DNA from: Bacteroidaceae bacterium HV4-6-C5C
GTDB taxonomy: Bacteria; Bacteroidota; Bacteroidia; Bacteroidales; Bacteroidaceae
Assembly: GCA_007896885.1 (NCBI GenBank)
Contig: VOIU01000004.1
Coordinates: 124,001 to 188,000, forward strand
Direction: 5' to 3'
Length of the DNA: 64,000 nucleotides
Part shown: positions 54,580 through 61,850 of the stretch, one piece after another
How positions within the stretch are numbered: the first letter of the stretch is position 1
How the letters are laid out: each line of letters opens with the position of its first letter
Program-made: the position numbers and the translations under genes
Notes under the pieces: generated by a model
The model's input: only the letters and a program-made list of their open reading frames with translations
What the model was told of the DNA's origin: nothing
Database searches by the model: none

Positions 54580-55965
54580 TTGTATATGAATACCGATCTT
54601 TTACAACCTTACGACGCCGAGCTGGAAGAAGTGGTGCTCGGCGCCTGCCTGATAGAGAGTGCCTCGATGGCTCTGGTGGGCGATAAGCTTCGCCCCGAAA
54701 TGTTCTACGTCGATGCCCATCGCGAGATCTATGCCGCCCTTCAAAACCTGCATCGGGCGGGTCGTCCGGTGGATATCATCACGGCAAAAGAAGAACTTGC
54801 CGCCCGTGGCAAACTGGATGTGGCGGGTGGCCCGTACAACCTGACACGCCTGTGCATGCGGGTGGCTTCGTCCGCCCATCTGGAGGAACATGTGCAGATT
54901 GTTCAGGAGAAATTCGTACGGCGTGAGATGATTCTCGGTCTGCACCGCCTGTTGCCTTCGGCTGCCGATGAGACGGTGGATCTGGGCGACACGCTGGCTG
55001 ACCTGCGTCATCTGGCTGATTACCTGGAGGGCGAATGTGGGTGCGCCGATCATCTGCGCGACATGGACAGACTGATGGAGGATACCGTGCAACAGGTGCG
55101 GATGCGTGTGGAGCATAACGTCGACGGCATCACGGGCATACCTACGGGACTGAATGAGCTCGACCGTATCACGACGGGTTGGCAGCGTGGCGATCTCGAT
55201 ATCATCGCCGCCCGTCCCTCGGTGGGGAAGACGGCCTTTGCGCTTCACCTGGCGCATTCTGCTGCCGCTGCGGGCTATCACGTGACGGTCTACAGTCTGG
55301 AGATGCAAGGCGAGCGCCTGGGCGACCGTTGGCTGCTTGCCACTGCACCGAATGTCAGTCCCGATCACCTGCGGGGTGGTCAGCTGACCGACGACGAGCA
55401 ATGGCAGGTGAGTCGCGCGGCTACGGAGCTTTCGCGCCTGCCCATCCATGTGGACGATAACCCGTCGACCGGCATCGAGCGCATACGTGCCTCTGCCCGA
55501 CTGCTGCAAAGCAAGGGCAAGTGTGATATGGTCATCATTGACTACCTGCAACTCTGCGAGATGAAGACGGAGCAGAAGAACCGTAACCGCGAACAGGAAG
55601 TGGCGGAGACGAGTCGCAAGGCCAAGCTGCTGGCTAAGGAACTGGACATCCCCGTGGTGCTGCTCTGTCAGCTAAACCGTGACTGTGAGACGCGCCGCGG
55701 CCATCGTCCCGAGTTGAACGACCTGCGTGAGAGTGGAGCGATAGAACAGGATGCGGATATGGTGATGCTGCTCTACCGACCCGAGCTCTACGGGCTTACC
55801 ACGGAGCCGGTCAGCAAGTTCCCTTCCGAAGGTCTGGGAGTGGTCATTGTGGCGAAGCAGCGCAACGGTCAGACGGGCGATGCGTACTTTGGTTACAACA
55901 AGAGTCTGACGAAGATGGGGGATTACGTGCCGCCGGAAACGTGGATGAAATTGCACGCAAAATAA
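54580..55965 (+). CDS. dnaB: Replicative DNA helicase DnaB-like (accessory copy)
   Basis: The 461-aa hexameric 5'-3' helicase begins PYDAELEEVVLGACLIES, the DnaB N-terminal domain (to about residue 105), followed by the RecA-like motor with Walker A ARPSVGKTAF, a VTVYSLEMQGERLGDRWL segment and Walker B MVIIDYLQLCE; the terminal Arg finger region CQLNRDCETRRGHRP and LRESGAIEQDAD are intact. The gene is markedly GC-rich compared with almost everything else in the window, suggesting a separate origin. Copies beside DUF4248, HU and amidase genes are common in Bacteroides and distinct from the chromosomal dnaB. Confidence 0.92.
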   Translation: MYMNTDLLQPYDAELEEVVLGACLIESASMALVGDKLRPEMFYVDAHREIYAALQNLHRAGRPVDIITAKEELAARGKLDVAGGPYNLTRLCMRVASSAHLEEHVQIVQEKFVRREMILGLHRLLPSAADETVDLGDTLADLRHLADYLEGECGCADHLRDMDRLMEDTVQQVRMRVEHNVDGITGIPTGLNELDRITTGWQRGDLDIIAARPSVGKTAFALHLAHSAAAAGYHVTVYSLEMQGERLGDRWLLATAPNVSPDHLRGGQLTDDEQWQVSRAATELSRLPIHVDDNPSTGIERIRASARLLQSKGKCDMVIIDYLQLCEMKTEQKNRNREQEVAETSRKAKLLAKELDIPVVLLCQLNRDCETRRGHRPELNDLRESGAIEQDADMVMLLYRPELYGLTTEPVSKFPSEGLGVVIVAKQRNGQTGDAYFGYNKSLTKMGDYVPPETWMKLHAK

Positions 55966-55973
55966 GGGTTGTA

Positions 55974-56072
55974 TTTGCACGGATAAAGAAGATAAAACCC
56001 CCGAAGGGTGGCATTGCTAAAAGAGATAAGCAAGGTCTTTACATGTATAAATAGGGGTTGAAACCCCGTGCA
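55974..56072 (+). repeat. Structured tandem element, unit A
   Basis: About 99 bp with end arms TTTGCACGG and CCGTGCAAA, perfect complements, enclosing three hairpins: ACCC..GGGT around CCCGAA, TTGCT..AGCAA, and GGGGTT-GA-AACCCC. Unit B begins about 129 bp later. Confidence 0.65.
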
Positions 56073-56102
56073 AAAGTTGTCATAAAGAGAATGCGCGATG
56101 TG

Positions 56103-56202
56103 TTTACACGGATAAATAGAAGATACCCTCCCGAAGGGTGGCATTGCTAAAAGAAATAAGCAAAGTCTTTACACGTATAAATAGGGGTTGAAACCCCGTG
56201 CA
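56103..56202 (+). repeat. Structured tandem element, unit B
   Basis: About 85-90% identical to unit A with the same three hairpins (ACCCT..AGGGT, TTGCT..AGCAA, GGGGTT-GA-AACCCC); its outer arms TTTACACGG/CCGTGCA pair less well. The TTTACACGnATAAATAG motif occurs twice within it. It lies between dnaB and the HU-like gene; the remaining bases to 56350 show no gene. Confidence 0.65.
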
Positions 56203-56350
56203 TTCAGTGCTGAAAAGCGAAGTAAAAATAGTTATAAAAACTGACAATAAAAATGCGATAAAACTTGACTTTGGCTTCTTGATGTTGTATATTTGTATAG
56301 TCAACAACGAGGTTGACGAACCTAAACCTTAACTTATTAATTATTACATT

Positions 56351-56887
56351 ATGGAAGTTCTTGTAGAGCGTTATCAACGCCGGAAGGTTGTGAGCAATCC
56401 AGCCTCTCCAAAACTGTTCTATCTACGTCAGATTCCCAAGACATGTGGGAAAGTAGACATCGAAACCTTATCTGCCAACATTCAGAAAAACTGTTCCATG
56501 ACCAAAGGCGACGTGAAGCATGTCATCGAGGCTCTGGTGGAAGAGGTGCAAGCCAATCTGGCTAATGGCAATAAAGTGAAGCTGAATGAGTTGGGTACGT
56601 TTCACATGACATTCTCCTGCCCCGGTATGGAGACTGCCGATAAATGTACGGTGAAGAATATCTCCCGCGTCAATATCCGTTTTGTGCCGGATAAGGAGCT
56701 TCGCCTGGTGAATGGCTGTCTCACCCGTACGGACAGTCCCGCCAACGTGGAATTCGCCCTCGACACACAAGAGGGCGGGAACGGCTCGAATACAGGTGGT
56801 AATACCGGAGGCAACACCGGAGGCAATACGGGGGGAAACACAGGTGGCAATACCGGAGGCGGAAAAGATGATAATCCGCTAGGCTAA
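56351..56887 (+). CDS. HU-like DNA-binding protein with Gly-Asn-Thr repeat tail
   Basis: The 178-aa protein has a Bacteroidetes HU-HIG type domain (residues about 1-130): KLFYLRQIPKTCGKVDIETLS, the dimer helices MTKGDVKHVIEALVEEVQANLANGNKVKLNELGTFHM, and the DNA-binding arm region ISRVNIRFVPDKEL. The C-terminal tail consists of about five GGNTGGNTG units before a short KDDNPLG end. HU proteins bend DNA. Such tails vary in length between strains because the repeat slips. It is followed by smalltalk and the amidase genes. Confidence 0.88.
   Translation: MEVLVERYQRRKVVSNPASPKLFYLRQIPKTCGKVDIETLSANIQKNCSMTKGDVKHVIEALVEEVQANLANGNKVKLNELGTFHMTFSCPGMETADKCTVKNISRVNIRFVPDKELRLVNGCLTRTDSPANVEFALDTQEGGNGSNTGGNTGGNTGGNTGGNTGGNTGGGKDDNPLG
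56778..56862 (+). repeat. 9-12 bp coding microsatellite in the HU-like gene
   Basis: Imperfect repeats of GGNAAYACNGGNGG encode the GGNTGG tail; variation at third positions shows it is not a recent expansion. Confidence 0.7.
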
Positions 56888-57009
56888 AGGAGCCTTTTCG
56901 TTTCTCCAATCCTCTCCGGACTTCCCTGTTTGGTGGGGAAGATCAATCCGGTAGAAGATAGTTAGATCTCTTATTTCATTAACCGATAATCTTTAAATCA
57001 TTGATCTTT

Positions 57010-57111
57010 ATGAAAAAATCTGTTTGGGACACTGTTTTGAAAGTGGTAATTGCCGTAGCATCGGCTATCTTGGGTGCATTGAGTGCTAACGCAATGAATG
57101 TCTTGAGATAA
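57010..57111 (+). CDS. Smalltalk protein
   Basis: The 33-codon gene encodes MKKSVWDTVLKVVIAVASAI followed by LGALSANAMNVLR, one hydrophobic helix with a basic start. This matches the 'smalltalk' microproteins found between HU-like and amidase genes in Bacteroides. It is 122 nt after the HU-like gene. Function unknown; the predicted product is a short membrane peptide. Confidence 0.85.
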   Translation: MKKSVWDTVLKVVIAVASAILGALSANAMNVLR

Positions 57112-57130
57112 AGAAACCCTCCCAAAAGAT

Positions 57131-57329
57131 TTATTCAGATGCGATAACAGTCCGGTGTAAGCTGTGAGATGTTTCGCTAAGGTGATGTGCTGATATGATG
57201 AGAATGTTCATTAAATCATCTTTGAGGTAATTATTCAGATGCGATAACAACTCGGCGTAAGCTGTGAGATGTTTCGCTGAGGTGATGTGCTGATATGATG
57301 AAAATGTTCATTAAATCATCTTTGAGGTA
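57131..57329 (+). repeat. 100-bp tandem direct repeat (two units)
   Basis: Units 57131-57230 and 57231-57329 differ at only a few positions (for example ACAGTCCGGTG versus ACAACTCGGCG). A diverged third copy may start near 57390 (ATTCGGGATGCGGTAACCCTCGG). No frame stays open through the units. They lie between smalltalk and the amidase gene. Confidence 0.85.
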
Positions 57330-57533
57330 CTGGTATCATCACTTCGTGCAAACGGTGAAGAATGATCTTTTGGGGTGAAAGACGTATTCGGGATGCGGTA
57401 ACCCTCGGTAATGGAAGTGAATTCACAGGCAAGACAAGTCTGGACTTTGAGCCGTGATGAACTTTGGCAGCCTATGAGGCATTACATCTGCCGATATGTC
57501 AGTCTTAAAAATTGGGAATAAAAAATTAAGAGT

Positions 57534-57570
57534 CGGGCTGTACCACTTTAAAGGTACGGCCCGTTTTAGT
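57534..57570 (+). terminator. Hairpin terminator before the amidase gene
   Basis: CGGGCTGTACC and GGTACGGCCCG (one G-T pair) with an 8-nt loop, then TTTTAGT. It could end the smalltalk transcript or an RNA spanning 57330-57530. Confidence 0.65.
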
Positions 57571-57632
57571 AAGAAGCAACAGAACGGGCGTGCCAAATGC
57601 GCGTGAAGTTCATAAATATATACATCGAAAAC

Positions 57633-58106
57633 ATGAGACAAATAAATCTAATCGTTCTACACTGTTCCGCTACCCGTTGCGATCGCTGCTATACGGAACA
57701 CGACCTTACCACCGACCATATCCGCCGCGGATTCAGCGAAGCCGGATACCACTATTACATCCGCCGTAATGGCGACATCAAAACCCTTCGTTCCGTGGAG
57801 AAAGCTGGCGCGCACGTCCGCGGTTACAATGCCCACAGCATCGGCATTTGCTACGAAGGCGGACTGGACGAGCAGGGCAAACCCGCCGACACCCGTACCC
57901 CGTTTCAGAAGCACTCCCTGCGTGTGCTCGTCAAGCTCCTGTTGCGCGACTATCCCGGCAGTCGCGTCTGCGGTCACCGCGATCTCAGTCCCGACCGCAA
58001 TCACGACGGCGAGGTAGAGCCCGAAGAGTGGGTGAAGCAATGCCCCTGTTTCGATGCCGCCGAGATACTCAGCGAAGCGGTGCCCGAAATGCCGGGGTAT
58101 AGATGA
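57633..58106 (+). CDS. N-acetylmuramoyl-L-alanine amidase
   Basis: From the ATG at 57633 the 157-aa enzyme has the amidase_2/PGRP fold: zinc ligands His in LIVLHCSAT and His in SRVCGHRDLSPDRN, the catalytic Tyr region HYYIRRNGDIKTL, and AHVRGYNAHSIGICYEGG. It hydrolyses the amide between MurNAc and the peptide stem. No signal peptide is seen, as in phage endolysin-type members; the neighbouring smalltalk and HU genes are its usual company. A broken copy of its 3' end lies at 61578-61697. The earlier in-frame ATG at 57597 is less likely. Confidence 0.92.
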   Translation: MRQINLIVLHCSATRCDRCYTEHDLTTDHIRRGFSEAGYHYYIRRNGDIKTLRSVEKAGAHVRGYNAHSIGICYEGGLDEQGKPADTRTPFQKHSLRVLVKLLLRDYPGSRVCGHRDLSPDRNHDGEVEPEEWVKQCPCFDAAEILSEAVPEMPGYR

Positions 58107-58120
58107 GAAAAAAGAAGAAC

Positions 58121-58156
58121 CTACCTTTGAGTAATATTCAAATTACTCAAAGGTAG
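58121..58156. terminator. Perfect 15-bp stem between convergent genes
   Basis: CTACCTTTGAGTAAT pairs exactly with ATTACTCAAAGGTAG around a 6-nt loop. It lies between the amidase and caspase-like genes and can form in either direction, though no T run follows. Confidence 0.6.
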
Positions 58157-58166
58157 TAGTATGCGT

Positions 58167-58892
58167 TTAGTCAAAATAACCACTTGGATTTATTGAGATT
58201 ATTAATTGTTGACTTGTAAAGCATCTTGGTAGCGAAGCAATCGGAGTTTGTTGATGTTGCAAGCCATGAGCTTCTTTAGTGGTAAGTGCTTGAGCTTCTT
58301 CGTGAGCGACTCCAACAACTTTGAATGAGCCTGATATATGCATAGAGGAGTCCAATAAGTTTTTTGTGTAAATACCTCCATTTTCAGAGTCTAAAGCACT
58401 CTCATTTATAGAACAAGCGTATAATCTTACTTGTTGCTCTATTGAACTCATTATCCTTTTTTCATAATAGGGCCTAATATTTCGACGCATAGGGCCACCT
58501 TGATTGTACATTCTCATTATAATCTCTGAATCAATAGATTTTTCTATTAAAATATTTCTGCAACAATCAAAGACTGAAATTTGACGTCTTGCGATTCCTA
58601 TTAAATCATCTTCATGAATAATTTCATCATTGCCATTGATTTCAAGAATTGTACCTTTTTTATAGGCCCCATGACCACTAAATATAACGTAGCAGAAATC
58701 ATAATATGTATTTTTCAGGGTGTCAATAAGTGATAATAACTCTCTTCTGGCAGGATTCATTTTTGTGATAATCTCTGAATTCTCCCATTGACCGCCTTCA
58801 TCGCTTAGTAGGAATCTAGTCCAATTCGAAATGTCTTTTTTTACTCCGGGAAGCCCATTTGAGTTTCCAATTAATAATGCTATTCTTTTCAT
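58167..58892 (-). CDS. Caspase-family (C14-like) protease
   Basis: The 241-aa protein matches bacterial caspase-like peptidases: N-terminal KRIALLIGNSNGLPGVKKDI, catalytic His74 in VIFSGHGAY and catalytic Cys111 in SVFDCCRN. The p10-like half has NESALDSENGGIYTKNLL, the substrate-groove motif with a Gly-Gly-x-[FY]T. Bacterial caspases act in defence and cell-death systems. Its start at 58892 lies 4 nt after the stop of the upstream membrane-protein gene, so they form a pair. Whether its substrate is that partner or another protein is unknown. Confidence 0.85.
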   Translation of the reverse strand: MKRIALLIGNSNGLPGVKKDISNWTRFLLSDEGGQWENSEIITKMNPARRELLSLIDTLKNTYYDFCYVIFSGHGAYKKGTILEINGNDEIIHEDDLIGIARRQISVFDCCRNILIEKSIDSEIIMRMYNQGGPMRRNIRPYYEKRIMSSIEQQVRLYACSINESALDSENGGIYTKNLLDSSMHISGSFKVVGVAHEEAQALTTKEAHGLQHQQTPIASLPRCFTSQQLIISINPSGYFD

Positions 58893-58896
58893 TCTT

Positions 58897-59340
58897 TTAA
58901 ATATAAGAGTTAATAAAATCTCTAAACTTGTTACTATACCCATCTATATTTTCGTTAGGCTCAACTGGATTTTTCCAGTTGAGTTGATGGGCTCTTATCC
59001 ATGTTTTTACATCAACAAAATCTTCTATTGATTTTTTATTTCCTTTGTAGTGATCATAAACTGCTGCTAAATAATTGAAAATTAGATTGCAGTACATGTC
59101 GTATCGAAGATATTTTTCATCTTGGCTGGTTCTATAATCTAGCCATTGAGAAATGAAATTGCTATTTTCTACATATGGATATTGGATTCCTATCTCTAAA
59201 ATTCTATCTAGTTTTTCATATAGCTTTTGTTGTCTTCTTTTGCGATATAACATATATGTCATGATTGTGGTGACAGTAGCTGCAATTGCACTGATTGTGG
59301 CTGCTAATGAACTGATGAGCATTATTGTTTCATTTTTCAT
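58897..59340 (-). CDS. Single-span membrane protein paired with the caspase
   Basis: The 147-aa protein has one N-terminal transmembrane helix (about residues 7-31, LISSLAATISAIAATVTTIMTYMLY) and a basic stop-transfer RKRRQQK, then a cytoplasmic helical domain. It resembles the small DUF-type membrane anchors seen in phage-defence operons. It is transcribed ahead of the caspase gene. The pair could be a sensor/anchor and protease; inferred. Confidence 0.7.
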   Translation of the reverse strand: MKNETIMLISSLAATISAIAATVTTIMTYMLYRKRRQQKLYEKLDRILEIGIQYPYVENSNFISQWLDYRTSQDEKYLRYDMYCNLIFNYLAAVYDHYKGNKKSIEDFVDVKTWIRAHQLNWKNPVEPNENIDGYSNKFRDFINSYI

Positions 59341-59713
59341 AATTATGATATCTTTTTATTTTTTTTCAACAATAAGCATGCCAAATATTATATAATTATA
59401 TGTAAATCTAATGTATGACAATATGTCATACTATTTCCTGTGGTGTTGAATTATACTAGTCATGTTTATATATTATTGTTATTCTTAAAAAAAGTCATTT
59501 GTTTTATTGTTTAATTCAATGTAATATTTTAATAATTTAATAAAAATCAGTGTTTTAAAATTGAATTCTCTTATTTATTTGGTTTATGAGTAAAACTATT
59601 ATTATTACTTTTGTATATTTTGGTACTAATGCTTATCTTATTTTCTGTTTATATTATATTATTTATTGGAGTAAAAAAATATATCTTTGAATTTTCTTAA
59701 ATTAAATGTAATT
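59341..59713. other. AT-rich divergent promoter region
   Basis: No gene; it separates the caspase pair (leftward) from the ATPase-TOPRIM gene (rightward). A plus-strand -7 box TATCTTTG lies at 59682-59689. The leftward promoter was not pinned down. Confidence 0.5.
59682..59689 (+). promoter_or_regulatory. -7 box of the ATPase-TOPRIM gene
   Basis: TATCTTTG (TAnnTTTG); transcription should begin near 59696, which excludes the in-frame ATG at 59687 and supports the start at 59714. Confidence 0.55.
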
Positions 59714-61357
59714 ATGGAACATAAAATTGTAATACCTGTAAATGGTATTAGTAGTGAAATAATTAGTGTGCAATCATTTGTTATCATTGGAGCAAATGGA
59801 AGCGGGAAGAGTCGCTTGGGAAAATACATAGAAGATCATTCAATAGATAAGAATGCCTATAGGATATCTGCTCAAAGAGCTTTGACTATTCCTGATTTTG
59901 TCTCTTTAAAAAGTCATGAGCAATCCTTAGACTTACTAATGTATGGTACAACTGATGGTGGAATGATAAGAAATAGAAATAAAGGGGTAAAATGGGGCGG
60001 TATGGGTTATGAGAATAAATTGATTAATGATTATGATAATTTGCTTTCCTCTGTGTTTGCAATGAGGAATAATGAGAATGATAAGTTTGTTCAAGAATGC
60101 AAAAATTGTGAAGCTAAGGGCTGTTCTCATCCTAATGCTCCTATTACAGTTGTTGATAGAATAGTTGAGATATGGAAAGATATAATGCCGCATAGAGAAG
60201 TGTTATTTAATGATGCAAAAGTTTCAGCAAAGCATAATGGGGTAGAATATCTCGGAAAGGATTTATCGGATGGAGAAAGAGTGGCATTATATTTATTAGC
60301 TCAAGCTTTATGTATTCCTGATGGATATGTTATTATTATAGATGAACCTGAGATACATTTGCATAAGTCTATCATGACAAAATTATGGGATAAAATAGAG
60401 GAATATTGCCCCAATAAAGCATTTGTTTATATTACGCATGATTTAGATTTTGCTTCTTCAAGAAAATCAGCGATTAAAATTTGGGTAAAAGGATACGATG
60501 GCAAGGATTGGGATATTCAGATTCTAACTGAAGTTGAGAATATTCCCGAAAATTTAATTATAGAAATATTGGGTAATAGAAAAGATGTTTTATTTGTTGA
60601 AGGAGAAAAAGGAAGTTATGATTTTGAGCTATATAAACACATTTATTCAAATTATTATATTGTGCCTTGCGGAAGTTGTAGCACTGTGATTCAAAATACA
60701 AAAGCATTTCGAAAAATGATAAGTTTACATAAATTGAATATATATGGAATTATAGATCATGATTATAGAACAGATGCTGAAATAAAAAGCTATGTAAATG
60801 ATGGAATTTATGTTTTAGATATAGCCGAAATAGAAAATTTATTTTGTATAGAAGGTGTTATTAGAATTGTTGTTGAGCATCAAGCATATCCTCAGATAGA
60901 AGAGAAGGTGCAGGTTATTAAGGATTTGGTTTTCGGAATGTTTAATCAAGAACATGAAAATCAGCTTTGCTCAATATGTGAAAGAGAGATACAACACAAG
61001 CTTAAAAATTATAAGAAGAGTTCTGTAAATACTCTAGAAGATTTGCAGGTACAGTTAAACTCACTGTTGGGAAGTATAGATGTGAATAAATTATATTCGG
61101 ATGTACAGTCTGATATAGATGAAATTTTATCTCAGCAGAACTACGATAGATTATTGAGTATTTTTAATCGAAAGAATATCCATAAAAGAATTTCAAAAGA
61201 ACTTGGATTAACAAACACAGAAGAAGACAACTATGCTCAATTGGTTTTAAGATTGTTGAAAACTGATAAGGAAAGTCGTATAATATTTGAGATGGCTAAG
61301 TATACCCCAGTATTACCTTCGCCTTTAATTAAGGAGAATTGTGAAGGGAGAAGTTGA
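59714..61357 (+). CDS. AAA ATPase-TOPRIM (DUF4435) fusion, PARIS AriA-AriB-like
   Basis: The 547-aa protein joins an ABC-like ATPase to a DUF4435/TOPRIM domain. ATPase motifs: Walker A GANGSGKS (26-33), signature LSDGERV (184-190), Walker B IIIDEPEIHLH (207-217). The C-terminal part has the TOPRIM Glu in FVEGEKGSYDFEL (about 296), the acidic pair IDHDYRTD (348/350) and the ALDIAEIENLF-like DUF4435 motif. Fused AriA-AriB proteins are known for PARIS, which senses phage anti-restriction proteins and cleaves tRNA. An inserted CKNCEAKGCSH segment and a later CSICE could bind zinc. The gene is strikingly AT-rich. PARIS identity is a family-level inference. Confidence 0.8.
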   Translation: MEHKIVIPVNGISSEIISVQSFVIIGANGSGKSRLGKYIEDHSIDKNAYRISAQRALTIPDFVSLKSHEQSLDLLMYGTTDGGMIRNRNKGVKWGGMGYENKLINDYDNLLSSVFAMRNNENDKFVQECKNCEAKGCSHPNAPITVVDRIVEIWKDIMPHREVLFNDAKVSAKHNGVEYLGKDLSDGERVALYLLAQALCIPDGYVIIIDEPEIHLHKSIMTKLWDKIEEYCPNKAFVYITHDLDFASSRKSAIKIWVKGYDGKDWDIQILTEVENIPENLIIEILGNRKDVLFVEGEKGSYDFELYKHIYSNYYIVPCGSCSTVIQNTKAFRKMISLHKLNIYGIIDHDYRTDAEIKSYVNDGIYVLDIAEIENLFCIEGVIRIVVEHQAYPQIEEKVQVIKDLVFGMFNQEHENQLCSICEREIQHKLKNYKKSSVNTLEDLQVQLNSLLGSIDVNKLYSDVQSDIDEILSQQNYDRLLSIFNRKNIHKRISKELGLTNTEEDNYAQLVLRLLKTDKESRIIFEMAKYTPVLPSPLIKENCEGRS

Positions 61358-61436
61358 GAAGAAGATCAGCTTACTGGTATCTATTTGCTTCAAATTAAGT
61401 GTGGTTTTATGATACCACTCAATAATTTGTATTGAT

Positions 61437-61577
61437 CTATCCTTCTACAAAGTCCCCTTTAATACTTTCAATTAACTTTTTATCAATGTCCAGTTCCGTG
61501 GCATAAGCCTCGAACTTAGCCACCGCACTGCTGACGGTGTCAATGAGATTGGCAAAGTCTTGTATGTCGTTGTCGAC
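61437..61577 (-). pseudogene. 3' end of a truncated unknown gene
   Basis: Forty-six codons on the minus strand end with KLIESIKGDFVEG before TAG; they begin at the junction with the amidase fragment, with no start. The helical DFANLIDTVSSAVAKFEAY pattern suggests a helical C-terminus (perhaps DUF6261-like, uncertain). Confidence 0.45.
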
Positions 61578-61697
61578 TGCGACTATCCCGGCAGTCGGCT
61601 TCTGCGATCACCGCGATCTTAGTCCCGACCGCAATCACGACGGCGAGATAGAGCCCGAAGAGTGGGTGAAGCGGTGCCCGAATTGCCGGGGTATAAA
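61578..61697 (+). pseudogene. Fragment duplicating the amidase 3' end
   Basis: Matches 57946-58102 closely: GCGACTATCCCGGCAGTCG, the HRDLSPDRNHDGEIEPEEWVK codons, and the final CCGGGGTATA. A 45-bp deletion between two GAAGC copies distinguishes it from the intact gene. With the intact gene it forms direct repeats around the caspase/ATPase-TOPRIM genes. Confidence 0.85.
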
Positions 61698-61822
61698 TAA
61701 AACAAGAATATTTAACGTCTGAATTCAAACTTTCTTCAGAATCATCTACGAATTTTGTCTTAGATTCTAATATTTACTTGATTGGGAGAAGTGATCATGC
61801 TGATATTGTCTTATCCTATTAA
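61697..61822 (+). pseudogene. FHA-like N-terminal relic
   Basis: An open stretch of 41 codons between stops encodes FVLDSNIYLIGRSDHADIVL, resembling the conserved IGRS....DI.L start of an FHA phosphothreonine-binding domain, then stops. No start codon is apparent. Treat as a possible relic only. Confidence 0.3.
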
Positions 61823-61850
61823 GTAAAAGAATTTTTGACGAAAACTAAAT

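Noticed and set aside
54601..55551. 316-codon open frame opposite DnaB
   Set aside because: Antisense to the intact GC-rich helicase gene, where stop codons are rare on both strands; no recognisable domain.
55974..56202. Repeats between dnaB and HU considered as a CRISPR array
   Set aside because: Only two units of about 100 bp without short regular repeats and spacers, and no cas genes nearby.
59687..59713. Upstream ATG for the ATPase-TOPRIM gene
   Set aside because: It overlaps the TATCTTTG -7 box, so it would precede the transcription start.
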